This document shows positions 8,394-17,057 of a stretch of DNA of 64,000 bases, piece by piece. Position numbers and translations under genes: made by a program. How positions within the stretch are numbered: position 1 is the first letter of the stretch; every line of letters begins with the position of its first letter. The DNA is from Bacillus infantis NRRL B-14911 (lineage in GTDB: Bacteria; Bacillota; Bacilli; Bacillales; Cytobacillaceae). The notes below the pieces were generated by a model. It saw nothing but the letters and a program-made list of their open reading frames with translations. It was not told the origin of the DNA and made no database searches. The stretch is from the NCBI RefSeq assembly GCF_000473245.1, contig NC_022524.1, positions 4,751,501 through 4,815,500 of the forward strand, written 5' to 3'.

Positions 8394-8834
8394 TCAATCT
8401 TGTATGGTGATGCCGGGACATCGCTTTTTTAACTCAGCAATAAACTCCCTTTTCTCTTTTGGCGAAATTTTTATGCTTCCGAAGGCTGTTGTTTTGTTGA
8501 AAATTTCAAGGGCATCCCTCGATGACAGTATTCTGTAGCCAGTGAAAATATCATTTGCAGGAGATACCTTTATTATATTTTCGTAAGAAATCCTGCTTCT
8601 AAACGGCCCGCCTTTTATAAATAAGCAATCTTTATAGAAAATATATTTAACCGAAAAAGCAGTCCATAAAATAAAACCCGTCACTATCAGGAATGTTGAA
8701 GCAAGTATCAGAACCGCTGGCAATTGAGTGCCGCCTTCAATGAATAATGGGAAGAATGAGACAAAAGCAATCACGAGCACCGCAGCCAGAATTAAATTAG
8801 TAAAGTAAGCATCTATTTTTGAATGAAAAACCAT
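8394..8834 (-). CDS. PH-domain membrane protein, YyaB-like (DUF1200)
   Basis: 146 residues from the ATG at 8834, placed after GGGAGGTG; the upstream GTG at 8843 lies within the ribosome site. Two N-terminal membrane helices (about 10-60) are followed by a bacterial PH-like beta domain: KYIFYKDCLFIKGGPFRSRI, then YENIIKVSPA, ending with an amphipathic helix KEKREFIAELKKRC. Length and plan match the YyaB-like PH family of bacilli, whose role is unknown. It is a single gene ending at repeat copy 5. Confidence 0.65.
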   Translation of the reverse strand: MVFHSKIDAYFTNLILAAVLVIAFVSFFPLFIEGGTQLPAVLILASTFLIVTGFILWTAFSVKYIFYKDCLFIKGGPFRSRISYENIIKVSPANDIFTGYRILSSRDALEIFNKTTAFGSIKISPKEKREFIAELKKRCPGITIQD

Positions 8835-8928
8835 AAAAAGCACCTCCCATAAATAAATATCTTATTATATACGTTTTAATAAAATGAAAGTTTCAGACTT
8901 GGTGGGTGACCCAAGAGGCCGGGGGGAG

Positions 8929-8998
8929 AGGCCGGGGGGACAGGTCCAGTGGCCCAGCCTTAAAAGTGAGCCAAGGGACCTGTCCCCTTGGCCCAAGG
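8929..8998. repeat. Dispersed bipartite palindrome, copy 6, in a GC-rich tract
   Basis: Arms GGCCGGGGGGACAGGTCCAG and GAGCCAAGGGACCTGTCCCC. It is embedded in an unusually G/C-rich stretch (about 8911-9042, with repeated GGCCGGGGG and CCCACCC runs) that ends directly at the kdpD stop codon. Confidence 0.85.
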
Positions 8999-9039
8999 AG
9001 GCAGCGGGCCCACCCGGCAGCCCAGCCCACCCCCGGCCC

Positions 9040-10188
9040 CTATCTTCCATCCGCCACGATATGGATGTCTATGTTGGATGTTTCTCTCATGATCATGTTG
9101 ACGATGGATCCTTTTTTGATTTCCTCCCATCGGGTCCTGGCTGACTGGCCTAAGAGTATTTGGGTGACATTCAGTTTTTTTGCTACTTCAATGATGACAG
9201 CTGCAGGTTTTCTGCTGCGTTTCTCTTCTAATATTATTGTCGCGTTAAACTGTTCTGCGAGCATTTGCCATTCTTTTATTTTCTGCTCATTAACCGGACT
9301 GCTATCACTGCGTTTTTCTGCGGTTACATTCAGGATGTATAGTTCAGCTTTCATCCTATGGGCCATCCGCCAGCCCCGCCTTATTAATTTTTCGGCAGTG
9401 GGGCCGTATTGGACGCAGACAAGTATTTTCTCGTTCACACCGATAGGGCCGTTTTCGAGGCTGCCGCTGATCTGCTCGATCCTTTCATCAACATCGTTGG
9501 CAATCTCCCTTAGAGACAATTCACGCAGGGCTGATAGATTATTAATCGTAAAGAAATGGGACAGGCTTTGTTCGATTTTCTCTGGTGCATAAATCTTTCC
9601 GTCCGAGAGTCTCTTCCGCAATGTTTCCGGCGGGATATCAATCAGCTGAATTTCATAGGCCTTTTGCACAAAGGTGTCCGGGACCCGCTCTCTTACCTTA
9701 ACCCCTGTAATTTGCTGGACGATATCATTGACGCTCTCGAGATGCTGAATATTCACGGCAGAAAAAACATCAATCCCGGCATCGAGGATAAGGGAAACAT
9801 CCATATACCTTTTTGGATTTTCAGATCCGGGGATGTTAGCATGAGCCAGCTCATCGACAATGACAAGATCTGGTTTCCGTTCTATGATGGCCTCTACATT
9901 CAGTTCATAAAACTTCTTCCCCTTATAGGGAATAATTTTTATAGGAACCTGTTCAAGGTCTTTGATTTGCTCCTCAGTCTCTATACGGCCATGGGTCTCT
10001 ATGAAGCCAATGACCACATCTTTGCCCTCTTTCTTCAAATCTGAAGCATCTTGCAGCATTTTATAAGATTTGCCGACTCCAGGGGCTGCCCCTACATATA
10101 ATTTAAGTTTTCCGCGGCTGGATTCAGTGATTTCATGAAGAATCTCTTCAGGTGTTCTTCTTCTAAAATAAGGATGATTTTGTTTCAT
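9040..10188 (-). CDS. kdpD: KdpD N-terminal sensor protein without a histidine kinase
   Basis: 382 residues from the ATG at 10188, chosen because GAGGTGA lies just before it (a GTG at 10197 is inside that site). The KdpD domain comes first, with Walker A GAAPGVGKS near residues 33-41, FIETHGR and VDELAHANIPGS. A USP (universal stress) domain of about 120 residues follows (EKILVCVQYGPTAEKLIRRG). A full KdpD (about 900 residues) would add four helices and a kinase; these are absent and no kdpE is nearby. It is the last gene of the kdp operon. The domain may sense potassium or nucleotides and act on the Kdp complex directly; that is inference. Confidence 0.88.
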   Translation of the reverse strand: MKQNHPYFRRRTPEEILHEITESSRGKLKLYVGAAPGVGKSYKMLQDASDLKKEGKDVVIGFIETHGRIETEEQIKDLEQVPIKIIPYKGKKFYELNVEAIIERKPDLVIVDELAHANIPGSENPKRYMDVSLILDAGIDVFSAVNIQHLESVNDIVQQITGVKVRERVPDTFVQKAYEIQLIDIPPETLRKRLSDGKIYAPEKIEQSLSHFFTINNLSALRELSLREIANDVDERIEQISGSLENGPIGVNEKILVCVQYGPTAEKLIRRGWRMAHRMKAELYILNVTAEKRSDSSPVNEQKIKEWQMLAEQFNATIILEEKRSRKPAAVIIEVAKKLNVTQILLGQSARTRWEEIKKGSIVNMIMRETSNIDIHIVADGR

Positions 10189-10259
10189 TCCCGTCACCTC
10201 GATTCAAGATCCGCATACGCAAAAGGCACCCTAACCAATATGATTAGGGAGCTTTTTCA

Positions 10260-10841
10260 CTACTGCAATAATTTTTCCAAATCCAGATTCAGCATCAGGA
10301 CATTGACACGTTCTTCTCCAAACAAGCCCAGCTCTTTGCCTTGAGTGTTTTCTTTGATCAATTTTGTTAACTGGTCTTTTGATAGCCCAGTTTCATCCAT
10401 AATTCTATTAACCTGGGCCAGCGCTCCCTCTACTGAGATATGGGGATCAAGCCCTGAACCTGAGTCAGTAACCAGATCGACCGGCACCTCACTGATTGGC
10501 GTATCAGGGTTAGCTGTTTTCCAGGCTTCTATTGATTCTTCCACCCGCTGGAGCAGATCCCCATTAGAAGGGGCATAGTTATTGGAACCGGATCCTGCCC
10601 CGTTATATTCAATAGCTGATACCCTTCCATGGAAGTATTTCGGATCTGTAAAATTTTGTCCGATCAATTCAGATCCAACCACTTCATTTTGTTCGTTATA
10701 AATCAAGCTCCCATCTGCTTGATCCGGCATGATGGCCTGTGCCATTCCAGTTGTCGCAATAGGATATATCAGGCCGGCGAGGATCATGATGGTAAAGCTG
10801 GACCTGATGATTGGACCCGCAATCTTTTGTTTGTTTTCCAT
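10260..10841 (-). CDS. kdpC: Potassium-transporting ATPase subunit KdpC
   Basis: 193 residues. One N-terminal membrane helix (about 15-35) is followed by the conserved KdpC body: GSLIGQNF-type block (here [19 protein letters not shown]), [39 protein letters not shown] and [14 protein letters not shown]. KdpC is the small subunit between KdpA and KdpB that promotes high-affinity ATP binding in the K+-importing P-type ATPase. It lies 27 bases after kdpB on the same strand with GAAGGAAG as ribosome site. Confidence 0.96.
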   Translation of the reverse strand: MENKQKIAGPIIRSSFTIMILAGLIYPIATTGMAQAIMPDQADGSLIYNEQNEVVGSELIGQNFTDPKYFHGRVSAIEYNGAGSGSNNYAPSNGDLLQRVEESIEAWKTANPDTPISEVPVDLVTDSGSGLDPHISVEGALAQVNRIMDETGLSKDQLTKLIKENTQGKELGLFGEERVNVLMLNLDLEKLLQ

Positions 10842-10868
10842 CAGTAGCTTCCTTCTTTCATATAAAAT

Positions 10869-13010
10869 TTAGATAAAAATTGAGACGAGCATATCTATTA
10901 GCTTGATTCCGATGAACGGTACAAGGACACCGCCCAGTCCATATATGGTTAAGTTTCGTTTCAATAAGCTGTTGGAGCTCATCGGTTTGTATGCGACCCC
11001 TTTCATAGCAAGAGGAATCAACAATGGAATGATGACTGCATTGAAGATCAAGGCCGAAAGGATGGCAGACAATGGCGTTGACAGCCCCATGATGTTCAAA
11101 GCAGACATCTCGGGAATGGCCAGCATGAACATGGCCGGGATGATGGCAAAATATTTCGCGATATCATTGGCGATACTGAACGTCGTCAGTGCTCCGCGGG
11201 TCATAAGCAATTGCTTTCCTATGGAAACCACTTCAATGATCTTGGTTGGATTGGAATCGAGATCCACCATATTGGCGGCTTCTTTGGCTGCTGTTGTACC
11301 GCTGTTCATCGCAAGGCCCACATCTGCCTGGGCCAGCGCAGGTGCATCATTGGTGCCGTCGCCTGTCATGGCCACTAGCTTCCCTTGGGATTGCTCATAC
11401 TTTATCACTTCAATCTTATCTTCCGGTTTACACTCAGCGATGAACTCATCCACACCCGCTTCCTTCGCTATGGTGGCAGTGGTCAGAGGATTATCGCCAG
11501 TTGCCATGATTGTTTTAATGCCCATCTTCCGTAGCTGGTCAAAGCGTTCTTTCATTCCAGGCTTCACTGTGTCCTTCAGATAAATCAGGCCAAAGATTTT
11601 TCCTTCCATCGCAACGGCCAAAGGTGTACCGCCTTCACGGGCAATTTCCTTTGCTTCTTCATCCAGATCAGCCGGAATCTTTCCTCCCTGGGCCCTTACC
11701 CAGCTTTTGACTGAATCGACTGCCCCTTTCCTCACCTGGCGGCCATCCTTCAGATCGATCCCGCTCATTCTGGTCTCTGCCCTGAACTCAATGACCTGGC
11801 CTTCTGCAGCCACCGAACCATCGAGTCTGCTGCCTTTTTCCTTCAGCAATTCTATGGTGGAGCGCCCTTCAGGTGTTTCATCATGCAGGGAGCTGATCCC
11901 TGTCCAGTAGTGGAGCTCTTCTAAAGAAGCATCTCCCACTGGGATGAAATTGCTCGCCATCCGGTTCCCAAATGTAATCGTACCTGTCTTATCCAGAATA
12001 ATTGTATTGATGTCCCCTGCAGCTTCTACTGCTTTCCCTGACATGGCAAGAACATTGAACTGGGTAACACGGTCCATCCCCGCAATGCCGATTGCCGACA
12101 GCAGTCCCCCGATCGTCGTCGGGATCAGGCAGACAAGCAGTGAAATCAGTACAGGTATTGCAAGCGAGAACCCAAGGTAATTCGTGAAAAATGGAAGTGT
12201 GACAACCACGATCATGAAAATTAACGTCAAGCTTGTGAGCACAGTGTTCAAAGCAATTTCGTTAGGCGTTTTCTGGCGTTCTGCTCCTTCTACTAATGAA
12301 ATCATCCGATCTAAGAAAGACTCGCCAGGATTGCTGGTGATTTTCACTATAATCTGGTCACTGACCACCCTTGTTCCGCCCGTAACAGAATTGAAATCAC
12401 CGCCAGCTTCCTTGATGACAGGAGCCGATTCACCCGTGATGGCTGATTCATCCACAGACGCCAGGCCTTCGATGACCTCACCGTCGCCGGGAATCATTTC
12501 ACCCTGTGAAACCACGACTATGTCGCCTTTCTTGAGAGATGTTGAAGCCGTTTTTACTGTTTTTCCATTGGCTTGCAAAAGGTTTGCTGTAATTTCCTGT
12601 TTCGATTTTTTCAAAGAATCAGCCTGCGCTTTTCCGCGTCCTTCAGCGAGTGCTTCAGCAAAATTTGCAGATAATACAGTAAACAGTAGGATCAGGGCCA
12701 CGGTGATATTGAACCACGGTTCAACCTCGCTTCTGCCAAAGGCATCAGGCGTAAAGCATAAGATCAGTGTAATGATGAAACCGATCTCCACCACGAACAT
12801 AATCGGATTCTTCACCATTTTTCTCGGGTCAAGCTTCGTAAAAGACTCCTTAAGCGCCTGAACCACCATCGCTTTATCCATCATTTTATTTTCATCCTTA
12901 TTGTCTTTATGGTTAGGCTGCTGGGGAACATGGGGCTGAAAAGATTTTTTGTCCTCTTTGCCATGCAGCCCTGCAGCTTGATTTGCTTCTTTTAACACAT
13001 GATTAGCCAT
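10869..13010 (-). CDS. kdpB: Potassium-transporting P-type ATPase subunit KdpB
   Basis: 713 residues, slightly longer than the usual about 680-700. The extra is a hydrophilic His/Gln/Lys-rich N-terminus ([11 protein letters not shown] to about residue 45). Core motifs are present: [11 protein letters not shown], the phosphorylated aspartate in [11 protein letters not shown] near residue 338, [13 protein letters not shown] and [19 protein letters not shown]. KdpB hydrolyses ATP to drive K+ through KdpA. It is 16 bases downstream of kdpA. Transcription is probably set by the ydaO riboswitch at the head of the operon. Confidence 0.97.
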   Translation of the reverse strand: MANHVLKEANQAAGLHGKEDKKSFQPHVPQQPNHKDNKDENKMMDKAMVVQALKESFTKLDPRKMVKNPIMFVVEIGFIITLILCFTPDAFGRSEVEPWFNITVALILLFTVLSANFAEALAEGRGKAQADSLKKSKQEITANLLQANGKTVKTASTSLKKGDIVVVSQGEMIPGDGEVIEGLASVDESAITGESAPVIKEAGGDFNSVTGGTRVVSDQIIVKITSNPGESFLDRMISLVEGAERQKTPNEIALNTVLTSLTLIFMIVVVTLPFFTNYLGFSLAIPVLISLLVCLIPTTIGGLLSAIGIAGMDRVTQFNVLAMSGKAVEAAGDINTIILDKTGTITFGNRMASNFIPVGDASLEELHYWTGISSLHDETPEGRSTIELLKEKGSRLDGSVAAEGQVIEFRAETRMSGIDLKDGRQVRKGAVDSVKSWVRAQGGKIPADLDEEAKEIAREGGTPLAVAMEGKIFGLIYLKDTVKPGMKERFDQLRKMGIKTIMATGDNPLTTATIAKEAGVDEFIAECKPEDKIEVIKYEQSQGKLVAMTGDGTNDAPALAQADVGLAMNSGTTAAKEAANMVDLDSNPTKIIEVVSIGKQLLMTRGALTTFSIANDIAKYFAIIPAMFMLAIPEMSALNIMGLSTPLSAILSALIFNAVIIPLLIPLAMKGVAYKPMSSNSLLKRNLTIYGLGGVLVPFIGIKLIDMLVSIFI

Positions 13011-13026
13011 GATTATTCACTCCCAC

Positions 13027-14700
13027 CTACAATGTCAGATATTCTGCGACTGGCCCCAATACAAGTGCCGGGAAGAATGTCAGTGCACCTACAATAAAGA
13101 AAGTACCGACCAGAATCACTCCGAAAAGAGGGGTATCTGTGCGGAAAGTCCCGATTGTCTCGGGAACAATCTTCTTCGATGATAGTGAACCAGCGACAGC
13201 CAGCATGGTGACAAGCCCAAAGAATCTTCCTGCATACATGACGATGCCTGTTGAAATATTCCAAAATGGTGTTGCATCCCCAAGCCCTTCAAAACCGGAT
13301 CCGTTATTGGCAGCGGAAGAGGTATATTCATACACAACCTGTGAGATTCCATGGAAGCCGCTGTTTGAGATGGCTCCGGCACCAAGCGGCGTATACAAGG
13401 CAATTGCAGATGCACCCAGTATCAAAAGAGGATGCATAAGCATTGTTAAGGCGATGAGCTTCATTTCCCGCCCTTCTATTTTCTTGCCCAGGAATTCAGG
13501 TGTACGGCCCACCATCAGCCCTGAGAGGAATACGGCAATCATGGCATACATGATTACATTGATGAATCCTGCTCCAACCCCGCCGAATACTGTATTTAAG
13601 AGCATGTTGGAAAGGGCCAGCATTCCGCCTATAGGTGTCAGCGTATCATGCATCGTGTTGACGGCACCTGTTTCAGAGGCTGTTGTGACAAGCGCATAGA
13701 AGATGGATTGGCCTGTGCCGAACCGGACTTCCTTCCCTTCCATGCTGCCTTGATCTGTATTAATTCCCAGTGCATTCAATGCAGGATTGCCTTGATATTC
13801 ATAGAACAGGGCAGTGCCAAGGAATACAGTGAAGACCATCAGCATTGATACAAACAAGACACGTCCCTGTTTGGCATTTCCGAGCATTTTTCCATATGCA
13901 AACGGCAAAGCAGTCGGCAATAGGAACATCAGCAATATTTGAATGATGTTGCTGATAGCATTCGGATTTTCAAACGGATGAGCTGAATTGACTCCAAAAA
14001 AACCGCCGCCATTATTGCCAAGTTCTTTGATGGATAAAAATGTCCCGACAGGTCCGCGCGCGATCTCCTGGGCAGTCCCCTCGATCGTATTGACTGTTAC
14101 AGTAGGCTCCAATGTCTGCGGAACCCCCAATGCGACCAGAATTAATCCTGACACAATGGCGATTGGCATCAAAACACGCGTAATCGCTCTGAATAAATCA
14201 ACAAGGAAGTTTCCAATTTCTTTTCCAGACAGCGCCCTGACAAATGCGATGGCAGCTGCCAAAGCCGTTCCCGGCGCCGCAAACATCATAAACAGAATTC
14301 CAATCATCTGCCCGAGATAGGAAAGGCCCGACTCACCGCTGTAATGCTGCAGATTGGTGTTGGTCATAAAGCTGATGGCTGTGTTAAAGGCCAAGGTTGG
14401 ATCCATGCCAGGATTCCCGCTCGGATTCAAAGGCAGGATGCCCTGCAGCCGGAAAACCATATAGACTAGGAGAATCATAAATCCATTGGCTAAAACAAGC
14501 GTCATGGCATACTGCTTCCATGTTTGGTTTATCTTTTTGATACCGCTGATTTTAAAGAGAATGTTTTCGATCGGGCCGAACACTTTATCCAGCCCTGTTT
14601 GGCTATAATCAAAAGCCTTTGCCAGATAGATGCCGGCAGGCTTTGCTATCAGAATCACCGCCGCCATAGTGACAATGATTGAAAGAATCGTCGTAATCAC
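13027..14700 (-). CDS. kdpA: Potassium-transporting ATPase subunit KdpA
   Basis: 557 residues, normal length, starting with GTG at 14700 after GGGGGT. About ten membrane helices; K+-filter-type loops are recognisable in SFMTNTNLQHYSGE, GNNGGGFFGVNSAHPFENP, TTASETGAVNTMHDTLTPIG and SSAANNGSGFEGLG, the last two being strongly conserved in KdpA. It forms the K+ channel-like import path of the KdpFABC complex. It follows kdpF by 20 bases. Confidence 0.97.
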   Translation of the reverse strand: MITTILSIIVTMAAVILIAKPAGIYLAKAFDYSQTGLDKVFGPIENILFKISGIKKINQTWKQYAMTLVLANGFMILLVYMVFRLQGILPLNPSGNPGMDPTLAFNTAISFMTNTNLQHYSGESGLSYLGQMIGILFMMFAAPGTALAAAIAFVRALSGKEIGNFLVDLFRAITRVLMPIAIVSGLILVALGVPQTLEPTVTVNTIEGTAQEIARGPVGTFLSIKELGNNGGGFFGVNSAHPFENPNAISNIIQILLMFLLPTALPFAYGKMLGNAKQGRVLFVSMLMVFTVFLGTALFYEYQGNPALNALGINTDQGSMEGKEVRFGTGQSIFYALVTTASETGAVNTMHDTLTPIGGMLALSNMLLNTVFGGVGAGFINVIMYAMIAVFLSGLMVGRTPEFLGKKIEGREMKLIALTMLMHPLLILGASAIALYTPLGAGAISNSGFHGISQVVYEYTSSAANNGSGFEGLGDATPFWNISTGIVMYAGRFFGLVTMLAVAGSLSSKKIVPETIGTFRTDTPLFGVILVGTFFIVGALTFFPALVLGPVAEYLTL

Positions 14701-14720
14701 CTTTTTTTACCCCCAAGTAG

Positions 14721-14798
14721 TTAAAATTTCTCCGGATTAAGTAATACATAGAATAAGTACAATGTAGTAAACGCCGTAATGCCAAGCAGCAGAACCAT
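14721..14798 (-). CDS. kdpF: KdpF, small membrane subunit (25 residues)
   Basis: ATG at 14798 to TAA at 14721. The peptide MVLLLGITAFTTLYLFYVLL plus NPEKF is a single hydrophobic helix ending in the N-P-E-(K)-F tail typical of KdpF, which stabilises the Kdp complex. Its start overlaps the stop of the preceding 35-codon ORF by one base (TAATG), indicating coupled translation. Confidence 0.85.
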   Translation of the reverse strand: MVLLLGITAFTTLYLFYVLLNPEKF

Positions 14799-14905
14799 TA
14801 TTTATTTTCACTTCCTTGCTCTACGGCTTCAGCGGACCAACTGGCAAGTCCGAGCATTAAAGCCGGCAGGATGATGAAAAGGCTGACCATGATAATGTCC
14901 GACAT
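14798..14905 (-). CDS. Unknown 35-residue single-helix membrane peptide in the kdp operon
   Basis: ATG at 14905 after a very strong CAGGAGG ribosome site; stop TAA at 14798-14800. The sequence starts MSDIIMVSLFIILPALMLG and continues LASWSAEAVEQGSENK: one membrane helix with a short acidic/polar tail. It lies directly before kdpF and is joined to it by a one-base overlap. It matches no Kdp subunit I know and could be an accessory peptide of the Kdp complex or a translation leader. The ribosome site and operon position make it likely to be translated. Confidence 0.7.
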   Translation of the reverse strand: MSDIIMVSLFIILPALMLGLASWSAEAVEQGSENK

Positions 14906-14924
14906 TTTGATAACCTCCTGATTT

Positions 14925-15329
14925 CTAACTTAATAGACATGAAATATTGCTGCTTTTGGAATACACCACATATTTTGCTCCATATGTGCAATAAAGGCGC
15001 ATTGGATAGCCATGAACCGTGGCAGCGACAATGATAGGTGCACAAGTGCTGTTCCTGATGACCTTCAGCAGGGTGCATGTTTCTGCAATCTCACTTTCAA
15101 AGACAATCACCTTCATGAACCGTCCCTGGAGAATCAAGTACTCATCTTTGAGGCCGAACTCCACCACACGCTGATGGCCCCTGCTTTTTAAAGCTCTGAT
15201 CACTTGAGGATCAGATGAAACAAGGCAGCATGAATGCGAATCGCTCAAATGGCTTTGTACCCGCAGGAGCACTTCTTCATTTGGAATGCAGACAAGTATG
15301 GCATCCTCTGTTTGAGGCAGTGTCAACAC
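14925..15329 (-). CDS. Unknown cytoplasmic protein at the head of the kdp operon, 134 residues
   Basis: GTG start at 15329 after GGGAGGTAACT. The sequence has alternating beta strands and helices (DAILVCIPNEEVLLRVQSHL, then SCCLVSSDPQVIRALKSRG, later CAPIIVAATVHGYPMRLYC), like a small Rossmann, receiver or USP-type fold, but no conserved phospho-site or nucleotide motif is visible. It lies 19 bases before the 35-codon ORF and downstream of the ydaO riboswitch, so it should be co-expressed with kdpFABC. A sensory or regulatory role is possible but unsupported. Confidence 0.6.
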   Translation of the reverse strand: MLTLPQTEDAILVCIPNEEVLLRVQSHLSDSHSCCLVSSDPQVIRALKSRGHQRVVEFGLKDEYLILQGRFMKVIVFESEIAETCTLLKVIRNSTCAPIIVAATVHGYPMRLYCTYGAKYVVYSKSSNISCLLS

Positions 15330-15426
15330 AGTTACCTCCCTTCTTTTTTAAAGCCCTGATTTACTCGTTGCTCAGAGATCATCAAAAAGCATTATCATGC
15401 CTGAAAAGTTGTGAAAGCGTTTGTTC

Positions 15427-15693
15427 TCAGCTGAAATACTGGAAATAAAAACCATATTCTGAATACAAAAAGAGACCAATGATTACTTCTCCCCCAATAT
15501 GAATCCAAGAGCACAGATCATCCGCATCTTTGTCCAGATGCAAAAAACTGCATAGAAAAATCTCTTGTTCATTTGGAGAAAAAGCACCCATTGGTCTACT
15601 TAACACCCAGCCGGCTGGCATCAGCCCTCTATGTGTTCTGTCTTCCATGTTCACTTTTTCAAGATAGGCATAATAAAAAGACCTTCTTATCAC
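15427..15693 (-). CDS. Possible small protein between the ydaO riboswitch and kdp genes, 88 residues
   Basis: Open frame with a GTG at 15693 that lacks a good ribosome site; an internal ATG at 15648 (MEDRTHRGLMPAGWVL) is an alternative. The sequence MGAFSPNEQEIFLCSFLHL and DDLCSWIHIGGEVIIG is protein-like but not recognised. It is the first frame after the riboswitch, on the same strand as kdp. If not coding, the stretch is a long leader. Confidence 0.4.
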   Translation of the reverse strand: MIRRSFYYAYLEKVNMEDRTHRGLMPAGWVLSRPMGAFSPNEQEIFLCSFLHLDKDADDLCSWIHIGGEVIIGLFLYSEYGFYFQYFS

Positions 15694-15724
15694 TCAAGCT
15701 GCCCTGTCCGTTGTTTGACACAAC

Positions 15725-15905
15725 AAAAAGGGCCCCCTGAAAAGGCGGTCTCTATGACCTCCTTCGCTTTAGCCGACGAAGTTAGCTGACGGGTAGGATG
15801 GCGAAAGAGTTTGAATCTCATCCCTTCTGCAATAGCAGAATTAACCCCTGTTGATTGGTTCCTCCGTTCTCGTTTCCGAGACTAGGCCGAATATTGAGTT
15901 GTTTG
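15725..15905 (-). ncRNA. ydaO-type (c-di-AMP) riboswitch of the kdp operon
   Basis: On the minus strand the conserved ydaO elements appear in order: ACGGAGGAACCA, AGGGGTTAATTCTGC, AGAAGGGATGAGAT, CCCGTCAGCTAACTTCGTC and GCGAAGGAGGTC. A weak hairpin GGAGGTCATAGAGACCGCC followed by TTTT lies at the 3' side and could serve as terminator. The class binds c-di-AMP and turns genes off at high ligand. Its position before kdp matches the known use of this class with potassium importers. Confidence 0.88.
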
Positions 15906-15924
15906 ATTGCTGTTTACGAAAGCA

Positions 15925-15953
15925 ATCGTACTCCTGCTCAAGGAAAATGTAAA
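15925..15953 (-). promoter_or_regulatory. Candidate sigma-A promoter of the kdp leader
   Basis: On the minus strand TTTACA is separated by 17 bases from TACGAT, just upstream of the ydaO aptamer. It reads toward kdp; the divergent DUF2294 gene lies on the other side. Confidence 0.5.
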
Positions 15954-16149
15954 TCTTAAAAAAATGCCATATTTGGCTGTTTTTTTTGATATTGAGGATT
16001 TTTCTTTAGTTTTTCTCTTAAATGCTGACTAATTAGCTGTTTTTCGATGTTTTTTGAAATTCATATTTTTATTGACTTTAGCAGTGCCTCTCACTAACAT
16101 AAACCTTGAAATTCGCTATAACTTTGAAAATCTCAGGGAGGAACTGGAA

Positions 16150-16515
16150 TTGCAATCTTCTAAACGACGATTAGAGGCTGAATTAAGTGAAGCATTCATC
16201 AAGCTGCAAAGGGAGCTGATCGGCCGCGGGCCGCAGGAGACCAGGACATATATTGTGGAGGATATGGTCATTGCCAGATTCAAAGGTGTCCTGACCGTGG
16301 AAGAAAAGCACCTGGTTGAACATGAAACCGGCAGGCAGCTTGTCAAAAAGATGCGGCAGGTTCTAAGAGAAATGTACAGCACGAACATTGAGGAGATAGT
16401 CGAAAAACATACCAAATGCAAAGTCCTTTCAAGCCACAGTGACATCAGCACCAAAATGGGAGAACGCATGGAAGTGTTTGTGCTCGATAGAAACCTGGAA
16501 AAATGCCTTGAGTAA
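16150..16515 (+). CDS. DUF2294 family protein
   Basis: 121 residues from a TTG at 16150, preceded by AGGGAGGA at ideal distance; an upstream in-frame ATG at 16054 would add 32 atypical residues without a ribosome site. Conserved DUF2294 features: RRLEAELSEAFIKLQREL, GRGPQETRTYIVEDMVIAR, KGVLTVEEKHLVE and the C-terminal SHSDISTKMGERMEVFVLDR. The family is widespread in bacilli and its function is unknown. It lies between the kdp operon (divergent) and a glutamine synthetase with two ydaO riboswitches, so a link to c-di-AMP physiology is possible. Confidence 0.8.
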   Translation: MQSSKRRLEAELSEAFIKLQRELIGRGPQETRTYIVEDMVIARFKGVLTVEEKHLVEHETGRQLVKKMRQVLREMYSTNIEEIVEKHTKCKVLSSHSDISTKMGERMEVFVLDRNLEKCLE

Positions 16516-16524
16516 AAAAGTTGT

Positions 16525-16577
16525 ATTTCTTTAAAAAAGAGAGCATTTTCGAGAAAAGTGGATTTTTCTAAAGAAAT
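16525..16577 (+). terminator. Hairpin after the DUF2294 gene
   Basis: Inverted repeat ATTTCTTTAAAAAA and TTTTTCTAAAGAAAT with an inner CATTTTC/GAAAAGTG stem. It begins 10 bases after the stop codon and probably separates this gene from the downstream riboswitches. Confidence 0.55.
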
Positions 16578-16639
16578 TCAATCCTAATTTCTTATTTTCC
16601 GGGTTTTTCCTTTATGCGAGTGGAGATTATCATAAATCC

Positions 16640-16800
16640 TAATTCTGACCTGATCCGCTGAATCCATACAGAACGGAGGACCCAACTGATTATTCCAGAA
16701 TAATTATGGGGTGAAGCCGAAAGGCCGGGGGACTTCTGCCTTCCGAACCCGTCAGCTAACTTCGTAAGCGTTGCAGGAGAGAGGAGCGATATCCATCCAG
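16640..16800 (+). ncRNA. ydaO-type (c-di-AMP) riboswitch, first of a tandem pair
   Basis: Conserved elements in order: GATCCGCTGAATC, ACGGAGGACCCAAC, TGGGGTGAAGCCG, CCGTCAGCTAACTTCGTAAG and GCAGGAGAGAGG. No T-tract follows before the second aptamer starts, so this copy may act together with the second one rather than on its own. Confidence 0.9.
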
Positions 16801-16819
16801 CCTGATTACAATTAAATAG

Positions 16820-16975
16820 CACTGAAACGCTGAATCTTATTGAGCGGGGGAACCAACTTTTGACTGCATGCTGCAGTCTTGGGGTGAAGCCATGAATGGC
16901 AGGGAGACTCTTACCTTCCTAATCCGACAGCTAACTCCGTAAGCGTTGTTTAAGAGAGTGATCGTTGCCATACAA
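16820..16975 (+). ncRNA. ydaO-type (c-di-AMP) riboswitch, second of a tandem pair
   Basis: Conserved elements: AACGCTGAATC, TTGAGCGGGGGAACCAAC, TTGGGGTGAAGCC, CCGACAGCTAACTCCGTAAG and TTTAAGAGAGTGATCGTT. A strong intrinsic terminator follows at 17001-17032, giving the usual off-switch arrangement. Confidence 0.92.
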
Positions 16976-17000
16976 GCACACGTTTGTTTACCTGTGCCTA

Positions 17001-17034
17001 AGCTGCGGAGAATACTCTCCGCAGCTTTTTTAAT
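17001..17034 (+). terminator. Riboswitch-controlled intrinsic terminator before glnA
   Basis: AGCTGCGGAG and CTCCGCAGCT form a perfect 10-bp stem with a six-base loop followed by six Ts, only 24 bases before the glutamine synthetase start. Expected to form when the upstream aptamers bind ligand. Confidence 0.92.
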
Positions 17035-17057
17035 TTTAGTAAAAGGGGATCGTGCCG

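Noticed and set aside
16054-16149. N-terminal extension of the DUF2294 protein from ATG 16054
   Set aside because: The extra 32 residues do not fit the family and a strong ribosome site lies before TTG 16150.
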